Assembly (NCBI GenBank): GCA_016703965.1
Contig: JADJBB010000025.1
Location: 744,001 to 808,000 of the forward strand
Source of the DNA: Acidobacteriota bacterium
Lineage (GTDB): Bacteria; Acidobacteriota; Blastocatellia; Pyrinomonadales; Pyrinomonadaceae
Direction: 5' to 3'
DNA: 64,000 nucleotides
Shown here: one piece after another, positions 18,166-26,910 of the stretch
How positions within the stretch are numbered: position 1 is the first letter of the stretch
Layout: each line of letters starts with the position of its first letter
Translations under genes and position numbers: made by a program
The notes under the pieces: model-generated
The model's database searches: none
Told to the model about the DNA's origin: nothing
The model's input: only the letters and a program-made list of their open reading frames with translations

Positions 18166-18969
18166 CTATTCGCGGAAGCGGGCTTTTCCAGCGACATTGT
18201 CATAAAGCCACGCCGGCATTATCATTCCCAGCTTTACGATCTGTGCCAAAAGGAAAGGAAAAGCTGCGAATTTCTTTTTCTTTTCTATTGCCGAAATGAA
18301 ATAAGGTATTGCATCATCCAGTTCAAGAATAAAAGGCATTTTGTTGGATCTGCCGGAGGTGAGAGGTGTTTTAATAAACCCGGGATGAATGATGGTCACG
18401 TCAATGCCGTTCTTTGCATGATCGAGCCGGACACTCTCGAAAAACGCCGTCATTCCGGCCTTGCTCGCTGAATAAGCCGCGGATTTTGGCAGCCCGCGAA
18501 AACCCGCAAGGCTCGAGATCGCGACGAGATGACCGGAACCGCGCTCGATCATCTGCGGCACGACCGCATGGATCGAATTCACCGCTCCGAGGAGATTGAT
18601 GTCGATCAATTTCTTAACCGATGTCGGATCGTAGGCTCGAGTCAGCGGATCATTGCCGCCGATCCCGGCGTTAGCGATCATGACATCGATATGGCCGTGA
18701 GCTTCGCGAAATCTATCTGCTGCCGAGTGAAGTGCGGTCGGATCAACAACATCACAGGGCAAAACCATCGCTTTGCCGCCGACAGCCTCGCATCGTGCTG
18801 CTAGATCAGCCAGCAGTTCTTCCCTGCGAGCAACAAGGCCTAAGGTCGCACCTTTTTCCGCAAGAGCGACAGACAACGCTTCACCGATACCGCTCGACGC
18901 TCCAGTTAGTAGAATTGTCTTGTTTCGCCACGTCACGCTGTGTTTCTTAACATCCCGCCCCGCCGTCAC
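18166..18969 (-). CDS. Short-chain dehydrogenase/reductase
   Basis: 267 residues of a classical SDR. TGASSGIG near residue 23 is the cofactor-binding motif, NAGIGG the structural NAG motif, and ISSLAGF with YSASKAGM give the catalytic Ser-Tyr-Lys. The C-terminal part has a basic hydrophobic tail (FPFLLAQIVKLGMIMP) that might associate with membrane. The start shown is GTG 18969, overlapping the upstream gene by 23 bases; a second GTG at 18936, just before the Rossmann fold, would avoid the overlap and is equally plausible. The substrate cannot be inferred; related proteins act on lipid-like or sugar alcohols. Confidence 0.85.
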   Translation of the reverse strand: MTAGRDVKKHSVTWRNKTILLTGASSGIGEALSVALAEKGATLGLVARREELLADLAARCEAVGGKAMVLPCDVVDPTALHSAADRFREAHGHIDVMIANAGIGGNDPLTRAYDPTSVKKLIDINLLGAVNSIHAVVPQMIERGSGHLVAISSLAGFRGLPKSAAYSASKAGMTAFFESVRLDHAKNGIDVTIIHPGFIKTPLTSGRSNKMPFILELDDAIPYFISAIEKKKKFAAFPFLLAQIVKLGMIMPAWLYDNVAGKARFRE

Positions 18970-19336
18970 ATAAGATCGGCTTGATAACCGTGAAAGTTAG
19001 AATCACCGCCGCGGCCGAGACGGCTGCAATCGCGATCCAAGCTCCTTCGCTTAATCCTTTTTTCGACTTCTTGATCGAATCGACGTCTGCGAACCGTATG
19101 GTTTCCGCAGAGCCGCCTTTAGCCGGTTCCAATGTAAAGGAATCCTGATTAACCGAGATGATCCGCCCTTTTCGCTTTTCACCTGTACGAAACTTTATCT
19201 CACCGAGATGTTCGCCTTCTACGGCTATCTTTGCTGCGGCCTGTCGGGCTTTCTCAACTTTTTGGTCAAGGTTCTGCATTCGAACTGGTGTCGCAATGAG
19301 AGTGATAAACATCAGACACAAAACGAGTGTACGCAT
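18947..19336 (-). CDS. Exported/membrane protein with SH3-like segment, unknown
   Basis: 129 residues. A signal-like hydrophobic N-terminus (1-18, then VRMQN), a small beta domain with GEKRKGRIISVNQDSFTLE that resembles Sm/SH3-type barrels, and a C-terminal transmembrane helix (about 98-118) ending in a Cys-containing tail CDGGAGC. A strong AGGAGGA ribosome site precedes ATG 19336. I recognise no named family. It is upstream of the SDR gene and overlaps it by 23 bases if the longer SDR start is used. Confidence 0.7.
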   Translation of the reverse strand: MRTLVLCLMFITLIATPVRMQNLDQKVEKARQAAAKIAVEGEHLGEIKFRTGEKRKGRIISVNQDSFTLEPAKGGSAETIRFADVDSIKKSKKGLSEGAWIAIAAVSAAAVILTFTVIKPILCDGGAGC

Positions 19337-19358
19337 TGGCTAAGTCCTCCTAATTCAC

Positions 19359-21020
19359 TTAAACCTCAATGACTGTTGTCACAATTACAGGCTTCGAACT
19401 CAATTCCTTTTGAACAAAACGCTTCAGATGAATGCGCAGATTTTCTTTGAACATCGTTCGATTTGAGATATGTTCGGGTTTCATGTCTTCGATCGCCTTT
19501 GCTACGGACTTTCTCGCATCGGCCGCGAATCCATTTAAAGGATCGATCCCGGCAACACCTTCGAACGTGATCTGGGGTTCACCATTTACCTTGTTGCTGT
19601 TCTTTTCCATCGCAACAACCAATGAGATCGCACCGCCGTAAGCCAATTTCTTACGTTCGCGAACAATATCGTATTCGATCTCTTCCATCGATTCTTCGTC
19701 AATGAAGGTCTTATAGAGTTCACGTTTCTCAACGATACGGGCTGATCGCTCGTCCAGTTCGAGTACGTTTCCGTTTTCGATCAAAATTATATCGTCGTCA
19801 TCGTAGCTTCCAACGTGGTTTTTTATGAACTCCTTCTGCCGGAAAAGCATTCGATATTCGCCGTGGATCGGAATGACGAATTTTGGCTTCGCAGTTTCAA
19901 CCATTATGCGTATGTCTTCCTGCGATGCATGGCCTGAGACGTGAACGAGACGGCGTTTTTCTTCGATGATGTTGGCACCGCGTTTGTAAAGATGGCCGAT
20001 CAGGCGGCTAATTCCCTTTTCGTTGCCGGGTATAATGCGGGCGGACAAGATTACCGTATCACCCTTCTCAACCTCGATACCCTTGAAGTTGGCTGTTGCC
20101 ATATTCCAAAGGGCTGCTCTCAATTCCCCTTGCGATCCGGTCACGAGGTAGCAGATCTCATCGTCATCTAGAGCCCTCGAACCGCTCAGGTCGATCGCGG
20201 TTCCGTGAGGGATCTTCAAAAGTCCTTGTTCCTCGGCGATCTCGATATTCTTGATCATCGACCGCCCGATCACGCAGACGCGGCGTCCATATTTATGGGC
20301 AACGTCGAATACGATCTGCAGCCGATGCATTGAGGACGAGAATGTCGAAACGATCAATCGCCCTTCGGTCTGCTCAAAGATCTCCTCAAATGCCGGAATG
20401 ACAGCCATTTCCGACGGCGTTCGGCCAGGAACCGTCGCGTTCGTGGAATCACAAAGCAGTGCCAGAACACCTTCGTCACCGATTCGTCCTAAAGTCTTGA
20501 GATCATATGGTTTACCAATTACCGGCGTGTCATCGATCTTGTAATCACCGGTGTGGATGATCGTACCGACGGGCGTGTGAATTGCCAGCGAGAAACAGTC
20601 GACAAGCGAATGCGAGGCGTGGATGAACTCAACCTCAAAATTCCCGATCTCGACAACATCATTGGCTTTGACGCGATGCATCAGAACATCGCCAAGCATG
20701 TCGAACTCTTCCAAACGTTTCTCGGTCAGGGCTAACGTGAAACGAGAGCTGTAAACCGGCAGGTTGAATTTTCGGAGAATATAGGCGAGAGCCCCGATGT
20801 GATCTTCGTGGCCGTGCGTCAATATGATCGCGGTCAATTCGTCGCGATATTCCTCGAGAAAATCAAAATTCGGGATCGAGATATCGACCCCAAAAGGCGT
20901 TTCTTCAGGAAATCCCATGCCGGCGTCGATGATGATCATCTCACCGTCATACCGAATTCCCATGCAGTTCATCCCAAACTCGCCGATGCCGCCAAGCGGG
21001 ATTATTTCAACTTTACTCAC
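19359..21020 (-). CDS. rnj: Ribonuclease J
   Basis: 553 residues from GTG 21020. The frame is open to 21065, but the family begins with SKVEIIPLGGIGEFGMN, a GGAG site sits correctly before 21020, and a candidate -10 (21056-21061) lies inside the longer version. HGHEDHIGAL is the beta-lactamase zinc motif, followed by the beta-CASP and KH-like C-terminal domains (VHVSGHASQEDI near 370). RNase J is a 5'-3' exonuclease and endonuclease of mRNA decay and rRNA processing. Length and motifs are normal. Confidence 0.95.
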   Translation of the reverse strand: MSKVEIIPLGGIGEFGMNCMGIRYDGEMIIIDAGMGFPEETPFGVDISIPNFDFLEEYRDELTAIILTHGHEDHIGALAYILRKFNLPVYSSRFTLALTEKRLEEFDMLGDVLMHRVKANDVVEIGNFEVEFIHASHSLVDCFSLAIHTPVGTIIHTGDYKIDDTPVIGKPYDLKTLGRIGDEGVLALLCDSTNATVPGRTPSEMAVIPAFEEIFEQTEGRLIVSTFSSSMHRLQIVFDVAHKYGRRVCVIGRSMIKNIEIAEEQGLLKIPHGTAIDLSGSRALDDDEICYLVTGSQGELRAALWNMATANFKGIEVEKGDTVILSARIIPGNEKGISRLIGHLYKRGANIIEEKRRLVHVSGHASQEDIRIMVETAKPKFVIPIHGEYRMLFRQKEFIKNHVGSYDDDDIILIENGNVLELDERSARIVEKRELYKTFIDEESMEEIEYDIVRERKKLAYGGAISLVVAMEKNSNKVNGEPQITFEGVAGIDPLNGFAADARKSVAKAIEDMKPEHISNRTMFKENLRIHLKRFVQKELSSKPVIVTTVIEV

Positions 21021-21055
21021 ACATGCTCCAAGCGATCTTTTCGAATCGAAATTGG

Positions 21056-21084
21056 AGTATAGCACAACAAGAATGAACTTTTCT
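21056..21084 (-). promoter_or_regulatory. Candidate -10 for RNase J gene
   Basis: TATACT (21056-21061, minus strand) lies 36 bases before the GTG start; a transcript from it would have a leader of about 28 bases carrying the GGAG site. The -35 region is poor. It supports the shorter start. Confidence 0.4.
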
Positions 21085-21188
21085 GACGGCTATGACCGGG
21101 CAGATGCGCGACAAAATCGAAAATATTCGAAACCGTTGAGAATTTTCGTGCGTCTATCACCTGACGAACGAAGTTTGAGGCCAATGAA

Positions 21189-21896
21189 ATGAAAAAGCAG
21201 TTATCAGACGAACAGCTCGACCATATGATTCGCACGCTAATGAGCGACGCAATGGTTGATGATACTGAACTGGACAACATTGCCGAGTCACCGTCAATCT
21301 GGTGGGGCGTACAGCGAAATATCAGTCAGAAAACCACGCCGTGGCCGCCGCCAAGGAAATGGTGGCGTGTCTTTTTTATCGGCGTTCCTTCGATGGCGGC
21401 GATGGTTCTGGCCATTGTTTTTGTTTTCCTGGGCGGATCGGTTGACCTTATTCCAGATCAGGCAAAGAGTTTAGGTTCTGAAAAGCCTTCATCGAATGAG
21501 ACGCGATCGAATGTCGACCTTTCGACACCGAATTTATTCTCAAGTGAAAAGCGGGTCGTATCCCCAGCGGCGAGAATTAATAAGCCGTTGACTTCCTCGA
21601 GCGTAAAGCGATCGACTTTAGCCTTGAAGGAAAGCAGAAAGAGTGATGAGAAGATCGAGCGTTCGGCTACTCCAAAAGACCCTAAGGAGCCAATCAAAAC
21701 AGATTTCATCGCGTTATCCTACGCCGATAATCCAGAGAGCGGGCAGATCGTGCGGGTAAAGGTTCCAAGTTCGATGATGGTTACCCTGGGTCTCGTGGCA
21801 TCGGTTGAAAAGCCTTCAAGTTTGGTTGACGCTGAGGTTTTAGTTGGCGACGACGGTTTAACACATTCTATCCGGTTTATTAGGAAAGCCCTTTAA
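21189..21896 (+). CDS. Single-TM protein, possible anti-sigma-like
   Basis: 235 residues. A short acidic cytosolic N-terminus (1-60, with EQLDHMIRTLMSDAMVDDTE), one transmembrane helix (about 61-83), a Ser/Lys-rich linker and a small C-terminal domain (about 170-235). No CHCC zinc motif of classical anti-sigma factors is present. An ECF sigma gene lies two genes downstream on the same strand, and this topology is common for anti-sigma factors, so a regulatory role is possible but unproven. It is divergent from RNase J. Confidence 0.6.
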   Translation: MKKQLSDEQLDHMIRTLMSDAMVDDTELDNIAESPSIWWGVQRNISQKTTPWPPPRKWWRVFFIGVPSMAAMVLAIVFVFLGGSVDLIPDQAKSLGSEKPSSNETRSNVDLSTPNLFSSEKRVVSPAARINKPLTSSSVKRSTLALKESRKSDEKIERSATPKDPKEPIKTDFIALSYADNPESGQIVRVKVPSSMMVTLGLVASVEKPSSLVDAEVLVGDDGLTHSIRFIRKAL

Positions 21897-21910
21897 TTAT
21901 AGGAGTTTTT

Positions 21911-23128
21911 ATGAATTCAAGAATATTGCCTATTTTAGTTTTCTCCCTTTTGTTTACGGTTGCCACTTTTGGCCAGCGTCCACCCGGAATTCCGGGCCAG
22001 GATCGCCAGAACGGGAGTGAAATGGGGCCGAATAGGCCGGATGGCCAGCCCGGCGATTGGATCAAGCCGCATGATGTCAATCAGAATGGCAAGTTGGAGG
22101 CTGAAGAGTTTAGAGATGCGGTCGAACGGACCTTTGCTGAGCTCGACGCCAACGGAAACGGAACGCTTGAGGTACAGGAACTCCGTCAGGCGCCAAGGCC
22201 CAGGCAGGGCGAACGCCCATTTGATCGGGGTGGAAATCCGCCGCCACAGGGCAAAAGGCTTGATGAAAACGGGCCGCGTCCCGGCGAAGCTGGAAAACGG
22301 ATTCTGCCGCCATTCTTTTTTAATGACCGGATCGATGGGGAAAAAGCCGTAACACGTTCAGAGTTCGACGCTATTGTCCGCTCGGTGTTCGCAGAGCTCG
22401 ACAAAAATGGTGATGGTACCTTGACGAGGGACGAAGGAAGGCAGCTTCCAAAGCCAAATCGCCCTGACCGCGGCGGCCCACCGCCTCCTCCGAATGCACA
22501 ATTCATCGGTGCCGAACTTCGATTTGGCGACAAGCCGGTAAAAGGCCAGCCATTCTCGGCAGAGACCGTGATCGAAGATTCAAGGATGCTATTCGATGGA
22601 ACATTAGTGAAAAACACCCGAACGGGCGCGATCTATCGCGATGGCAACGGGCGTGTTCGCCGTGAGCAGCCGCTCGAAATGATCGGCGGCGTTAATATCG
22701 TCGGATCGGGTAATAAGCCGCAGAAACTTGTGTTCATTCATGACTTCGCGACCAAAACGCAGTTCTTTCTCGACGAGAACAGTAAGACTGCCCGAAAATC
22801 GAGAATGCCGGATAATCCCGCACGTCCAGGCGAATTAGAAGATCGGCCGGACGCAAAAACCGTTTCCGACGGTACAAGAACAATTGAAGGTGTGACTTGC
22901 AACGCAACGCGTACTGAGCACGAGATCCCTGCCGGTCAAGTTGGCAATGAAAAACCTCTGAAGGTTGTGAGCGAGAAGTGTTTTTCGCCTGATTTACAGG
23001 TAGTTATCATGTCGCTGCATCAGGACCCGTTGTCAGGACTTCATGTTTTTAAGCTAAAAAACATTAAGCGAGCTGAACCATCTGGCGAACTTTTCGCCAT
23101 TCCGGCCGGTTACCGCGTCGAAAACTAG
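21911..23128 (+). CDS. Secreted EF-hand protein
   Basis: 405 residues with a signal peptide ending near TVATFG (1-21). Three EF-hand calcium loops are visible: DVNQNGKLEAEE (55-66), DANGNGTLEVQE (79-90) and DKNGDGTLTRDE (164-175), separated by Pro/Gly/Arg-rich linkers. The C-terminal half (about 190-405) is a beta-rich domain of unknown type with two Cys-containing strands. AGGAG lies seven bases before the ATG. The gene starts 14 bases after the single-TM protein, so co-transcription is likely. Calcium binding is strongly indicated; the role is unknown. Confidence 0.8.
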   Translation: MNSRILPILVFSLLFTVATFGQRPPGIPGQDRQNGSEMGPNRPDGQPGDWIKPHDVNQNGKLEAEEFRDAVERTFAELDANGNGTLEVQELRQAPRPRQGERPFDRGGNPPPQGKRLDENGPRPGEAGKRILPPFFFNDRIDGEKAVTRSEFDAIVRSVFAELDKNGDGTLTRDEGRQLPKPNRPDRGGPPPPPNAQFIGAELRFGDKPVKGQPFSAETVIEDSRMLFDGTLVKNTRTGAIYRDGNGRVRREQPLEMIGGVNIVGSGNKPQKLVFIHDFATKTQFFLDENSKTARKSRMPDNPARPGELEDRPDAKTVSDGTRTIEGVTCNATRTEHEIPAGQVGNEKPLKVVSEKCFSPDLQVVIMSLHQDPLSGLHVFKLKNIKRAEPSGELFAIPAGYRVEN

Positions 23129-23176
23129 CGTATCCGTGATCAGTCATATTTGAGGAATAGCCGTTTTTCATCGAAA

Positions 23177-23815
23177 ATGCTCGACGAGGTATTAAAAATA
23201 GGATTGCAGAAAAAGGCTCAATTTCCGGCAGTCGAGTTTACTGACGAAGTACACGTTTCTGACGATGCTCTCGTTCAGGCTGTTCTCGACGGTGATCAAG
23301 GCGCCTTTGAAACGATCTTTGAACGCTACCGCCGGCCGATGACACGGGTCGTAGGAAGGTTCTTTCGAGAGCGAAGCGATATCGAGGAATTCGTACAGCA
23401 GTGTTTTACGAAGGTATATTTCTCGCTTAAGAACTTTCGCGGCGGCGACTCGTCCTTTCAAGCGTGGATGACCCGGATCGCCATAAATGTCTGTTACGAC
23501 GAATTTCGCCGAAAGCAGCGTAAGTCAGAAAACCTGTTTGCGGAAATGAGCGACGAGGAAAACGACTACATTGAGACGATCGCCGACGGCAGGGCTATAG
23601 GAACGGACAATTCGATGATTGCTGCTCAGCTTGTGGACAAAGTTTTATCCGCACTCGATGCAGAAGATAGATTAGCGATGACCTTGGTGTATTCCGAGGA
23701 CTATACACTGGATGAGGTGGCGGCTTTGATCGGTATAACGACGAGCAGTTTGAAATCACGCCTATTCCGCTGTCGAAACCATATTAGAAAGAGATTTGGA
23801 CATTTATTCGCTTAA
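23177..23815 (+). CDS. ECF-type RNA polymerase sigma factor
   Basis: 212 residues from ATG 23177; a TTG at 23150 would add nine residues, and neither start has a strong ribosome site. Region 2 covers about 45-115 (FETIFERYRRPMTRVVGRFF, then IEEFVQQCFTKVYFSL) and region 4 about 160-212 (TLDEVAALIGITTSSLKSRL). The ordinary target would be stress or envelope genes. The di-heme peroxidase gene follows after 56 bases. The single-TM protein two genes upstream is the only nearby anti-sigma candidate. Confidence 0.88.
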   Translation: MLDEVLKIGLQKKAQFPAVEFTDEVHVSDDALVQAVLDGDQGAFETIFERYRRPMTRVVGRFFRERSDIEEFVQQCFTKVYFSLKNFRGGDSSFQAWMTRIAINVCYDEFRRKQRKSENLFAEMSDEENDYIETIADGRAIGTDNSMIAAQLVDKVLSALDAEDRLAMTLVYSEDYTLDEVAALIGITTSSLKSRLFRCRNHIRKRFGHLFA

Positions 23816-23871
23816 AGTCGCATTAAATTACCGATAACAAATTCCGACGTTAATACCGTCCCAGAGGATTT

Positions 23872-26088
23872 ATGAGAAGCATTAAACTAGCGGTATCTTT
23901 ACTATTCGTGTGCCTGTTTGTCGGCTTTGAGTTTACCGAAAACGAGATCGTTTCCGGGCAGGCAACATCATTAACGGCTCCGACGGGCTTCACCGCGACT
24001 GACAATTTATACAATTCGAAGGTTGGCCTCTATTGGGATCCAGTTCGCGGTGCTTCGACTTATCGCGTATTCCGAAGTACGAGTAACAATCCAGCAGGTG
24101 CGACCGATATTGGCGTAACTCCTGCGAATACTTTCTTTGATCTTGGAGCCGCTCCCGGGCAGCAGTTCTTTTATTGGGTCCGGGCGGAAAGCGGAAGCGG
24201 GTCGAGTGGATTTAGTTCATCCGACCAAGGCATGCGGGCGGCCGCCCAGCAGCAAGGCCCCGTACCGCCGCTCGAACCACCGCCGGTTCCCCCGGGGAAT
24301 CCGGTGACGGCTGCAAAGACATATTTGGGCAAAATCCTTTTTTGGGATGAGCAGTTATCGTCTACCCGCACAGTTTCGTGCGGCTCGTGCCATCACTCAG
24401 GAAATGGCGGTACAGACCCGCGTTCTGCATTATCACCTGTTCTATCAACTAATCCGGGACCAGATCAGATCATGAACACGGCAGATGATATCACCGGTTC
24501 TGCAGGTGTGCCTGTCAACAATGCAGACGGAACATATACTGCTTCCGCCACGTTGTTCAACGACCAGGTAACGAGCCGTAAGTCCATTTCTTATATCAAC
24601 GCCGGATATGCTCCCGTTTTGTTTTGGGACGGCCGGGCAACCGGTGTGTTTCGCGATCCGGTTACAAATGCGACGATCCTGAACGCTGGGGCAGCTCTCG
24701 AGAGCCAGGTGCTTGGGCCTCCGGTCTCTGATGTGGAGATGTCGCATCCTGGACGAAACTGGACTGAGATAGCCGCCAGGATGGCGGATGCGAAGCCATT
24801 GGTTATAAGTCCTTCAATTCCTGTCGCGTTGGATGCATGGATCGGCGGCCGCAGCTACCCGGAGTTATTCCAGGAAGCATTCGGCTCTCCGGAGGTAACG
24901 CCGTCGCGAATCGCGATGGCGATCGCTACATTCGAACGAAGTCTTTATTCAGACCAGGCTCCGGTCGATCTTGATTCCGCCGGAATTGCACCTTTGACGG
25001 CTCAAGAACAGCGTGGACGCAATGTCTTTAACGCAAGCAATTGTAACGTATGCCACGCGGGCAATCTGTTTACCGATAATTCGTTCAGGTATATCGGGGT
25101 TAGGCCGCAAAATGATGATACGGGGCGTTTTCAGGTTACTGGAAACAACAATAACCGCGGCGAGTTCCGTGTTCCGAGCCTGAGAAACGTGGAACTCAGG
25201 AAGACGTTTTTCCATAACGGTCGCTTCACGGCACTTGAGGATGTTGTTGCGTTTTATAATCGCGGAGGTGATTTCAACGCCCCAAATAAACCAAACAATC
25301 TCATTCGGCCTTTGGGTCTGAACGCTAACCAGCGAGCCGACCTTGTGGCGTTTCTAAAGCGGCCACTCACGGATCCGCGGGTTATCGCAGAGTCCGAGCG
25401 ATTTGACCGGCCCGTGCTTTACATGGAATCAAACCGTGTTCCCCAGATCACGGGTGTCGGCCGAGCCGGGTCTAATCTGTTCACACCGCAGATAAGGGCG
25501 ATCTCGCCGCCGCTCGTCGGGAACCCGAATTTTACAGTTTCGCTTTCAGGCGCTCTGGGCAATGCTCAAGCAACTCTTGTAATTAGCGAGACCGATCCGG
25601 ATCTGGGATCGAGCATCCCATCCACGGGTTCATTTGCCAGACTTGTTACGAATACGCAGAATACCGGCCCGGGTAACGGTTGGGTTTCAGTCAGCCTTCC
25701 GATCCCGAATAGCACAGCGGTCGCAGGCAGAACATATTATGCACGTTGGTATGTGCAGGATAACGCAGCTCCTTTCGGATTTTCGGTGTCACCCGCAGCT
25801 CGTTTTACTGTATTTGGAAATGCGACAGAAACGCCGAACGTTACGATCTCGGGCCGTGTGATGACGCCGGAAGGCGCCGGGCTGCGGAACGCTACCGTTA
25901 CGCTTACTGATTCCGGCGGCCTGGCACGACGGGTAAGCACAAGTTCGTTCGGTGTATACACGTTTGAAAATATACCCGCCGGAGCGAGCTATATTGCGAG
26001 CGTTGCGTCAAAACGATACCGATTCGCGCCGCAGAGCATTACGCCGACGGCAAGCATTAGCAGCCTTGATTTCGTTGGGCTCCAGTAG
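23872..26088 (+). CDS. Secreted di-heme cytochrome c peroxidase/MauG-like multidomain protein
   Basis: 738 residues. After a signal peptide (about 1-30) comes a fibronectin type III domain (35-120), a Pro-rich linker, and a CCP/MauG domain (about 145-495) with two heme c sites, CGSCH (170-174) and CNVCH (391-395); HNGRF in the second half is typical. Then an Ig-like domain (about 535-650) and a C-terminal carboxypeptidase-regulatory-like module (653-738). Enzymes of this family reduce peroxide or oxidise protein-bound substrates in the periplasm or outside. The last module aligns without gaps to the end of the 57-60 kb surface protein. AGAGGAT precedes the ATG. Confidence 0.88.
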   Translation: MRSIKLAVSLLFVCLFVGFEFTENEIVSGQATSLTAPTGFTATDNLYNSKVGLYWDPVRGASTYRVFRSTSNNPAGATDIGVTPANTFFDLGAAPGQQFFYWVRAESGSGSSGFSSSDQGMRAAAQQQGPVPPLEPPPVPPGNPVTAAKTYLGKILFWDEQLSSTRTVSCGSCHHSGNGGTDPRSALSPVLSTNPGPDQIMNTADDITGSAGVPVNNADGTYTASATLFNDQVTSRKSISYINAGYAPVLFWDGRATGVFRDPVTNATILNAGAALESQVLGPPVSDVEMSHPGRNWTEIAARMADAKPLVISPSIPVALDAWIGGRSYPELFQEAFGSPEVTPSRIAMAIATFERSLYSDQAPVDLDSAGIAPLTAQEQRGRNVFNASNCNVCHAGNLFTDNSFRYIGVRPQNDDTGRFQVTGNNNNRGEFRVPSLRNVELRKTFFHNGRFTALEDVVAFYNRGGDFNAPNKPNNLIRPLGLNANQRADLVAFLKRPLTDPRVIAESERFDRPVLYMESNRVPQITGVGRAGSNLFTPQIRAISPPLVGNPNFTVSLSGALGNAQATLVISETDPDLGSSIPSTGSFARLVTNTQNTGPGNGWVSVSLPIPNSTAVAGRTYYARWYVQDNAAPFGFSVSPAARFTVFGNATETPNVTISGRVMTPEGAGLRNATVTLTDSGGLARRVSTSSFGVYTFENIPAGASYIASVASKRYRFAPQSITPTASISSLDFVGLQ

Positions 26089-26113
26089 TGGATGGAGAAC
26101 AAATCATTTTGCC

Positions 26114-26153
26114 GGGAACGTCACGCTCTGCTGATGTTCCCAGCAAGTTTTTT
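26114..26153 (+). terminator. Candidate terminator after the peroxidase gene
   Basis: GGGAACGTCA (26114-26123) can pair with TGATGTTCCC (26132-26141, one G-T pair), followed six bases on by TTTTTT. It overlaps the 3' end of the convergent rsmA gene, so it doubles as coding sequence. Confidence 0.5.
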
Positions 26154-26900
26154 CCACTCGTCCAAAGTTAGAGTTTCAGCTCGCCGAATTGGCTCGATAC
26201 CGGAAGCCGTCAGAAGTTCGCTCGCGTTTGGAAAAGCGGTTTTCAGGTTATTTTGAATTGTCTTCCTCTTTTGCGAAAATCCGACACTTACTAGCCGGCG
26301 AAAGGCCTTATCATCAATGATCTCTGAAACTTTGGGTTCAAGGCTCATAACTGAACTCCAAACCTTTGGAGCCGGAAAGAATGCCCTCGGCTCGACATCG
26401 AAGAGATGTTTGGCATCAAGAGCATCCTCGACCATCACGGTAATGAAACCACGTTCGCTCTCGCCCGGTTTTGCCGTTAGTCGTTCGACAACTTCCCTCT
26501 GCAGCATCAATAACATCCTGGAAAAGAGATGCCGGTATTCGATCAGGTGTTGAATTATCGGCGTCGAAATATAGTAGGGCAGGTTGCCGATAAGCTTTGT
26601 TTTTGCGGGATCAGAGCCGGCGATGATTGATTCGAGATCGCAAGTCAGAATATCTGCCTCGACAATTTTGAAGTTTGGGTTGAAATGGAATTGTGTTCGA
26701 AGGATCGGGACAAGTTCTCGATCTATCTCGATCGCAATTACGTTCACGCCTGTCGAGACCAGTCGATCGGTCAAGGCTCCGCGTCCGGGCCCGATCTCTA
26801 CGACAGTTTCGCCCTCCGAAATATTCAGTGCGGCAACGATCCGATCGATGACGGATTCGTCTTTGAGGAAGTTTTGTCCGAGCGATTTTTTGGGCCGCAT
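26121..26900 (-). CDS. rsmA: 16S rRNA (adenine1518-N6/adenine1519-N6)-dimethyltransferase
   Basis: 259 residues of KsgA/RsmA. N-terminal KSLGQNFLKDE, SAM motif EIGPGRGALTDRL (36-48), catalytic NLPYYIS (about 105-111) and the C-terminal FSQKRKTIQNNL segment are all conserved. It dimethylates two adjacent adenines in the 3' helix of 16S rRNA late in 30S assembly. ribD is 10 bases upstream on the same strand, so the two genes are likely co-transcribed. Confidence 0.95.
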   Translation of the reverse strand: MRPKKSLGQNFLKDESVIDRIVAALNISEGETVVEIGPGRGALTDRLVSTGVNVIAIEIDRELVPILRTQFHFNPNFKIVEADILTCDLESIIAGSDPAKTKLIGNLPYYISTPIIQHLIEYRHLFSRMLLMLQREVVERLTAKPGESERGFITVMVEDALDAKHLFDVEPRAFFPAPKVWSSVMSLEPKVSEIIDDKAFRRLVSVGFSQKRKTIQNNLKTAFPNASELLTASGIEPIRRAETLTLDEWKKLAGNISRA

Positions 26901-26910
26901 AGCGTGAGCC

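Noticed and set aside
12061..19336. A mobile island or integration site in the housekeeping block
   Set aside because: No repeats, integrase or composition change is visible, and the gene order uppP-recJ-lpt-rpoN-hpf is typical of chromosomal cores.
21020..21065. Upstream 15-residue extension of RNase J
   Set aside because: The family starts at SKVEIIPLGG, a GGAG site precedes GTG 21020, and a -10-like TATACT falls within the extension.
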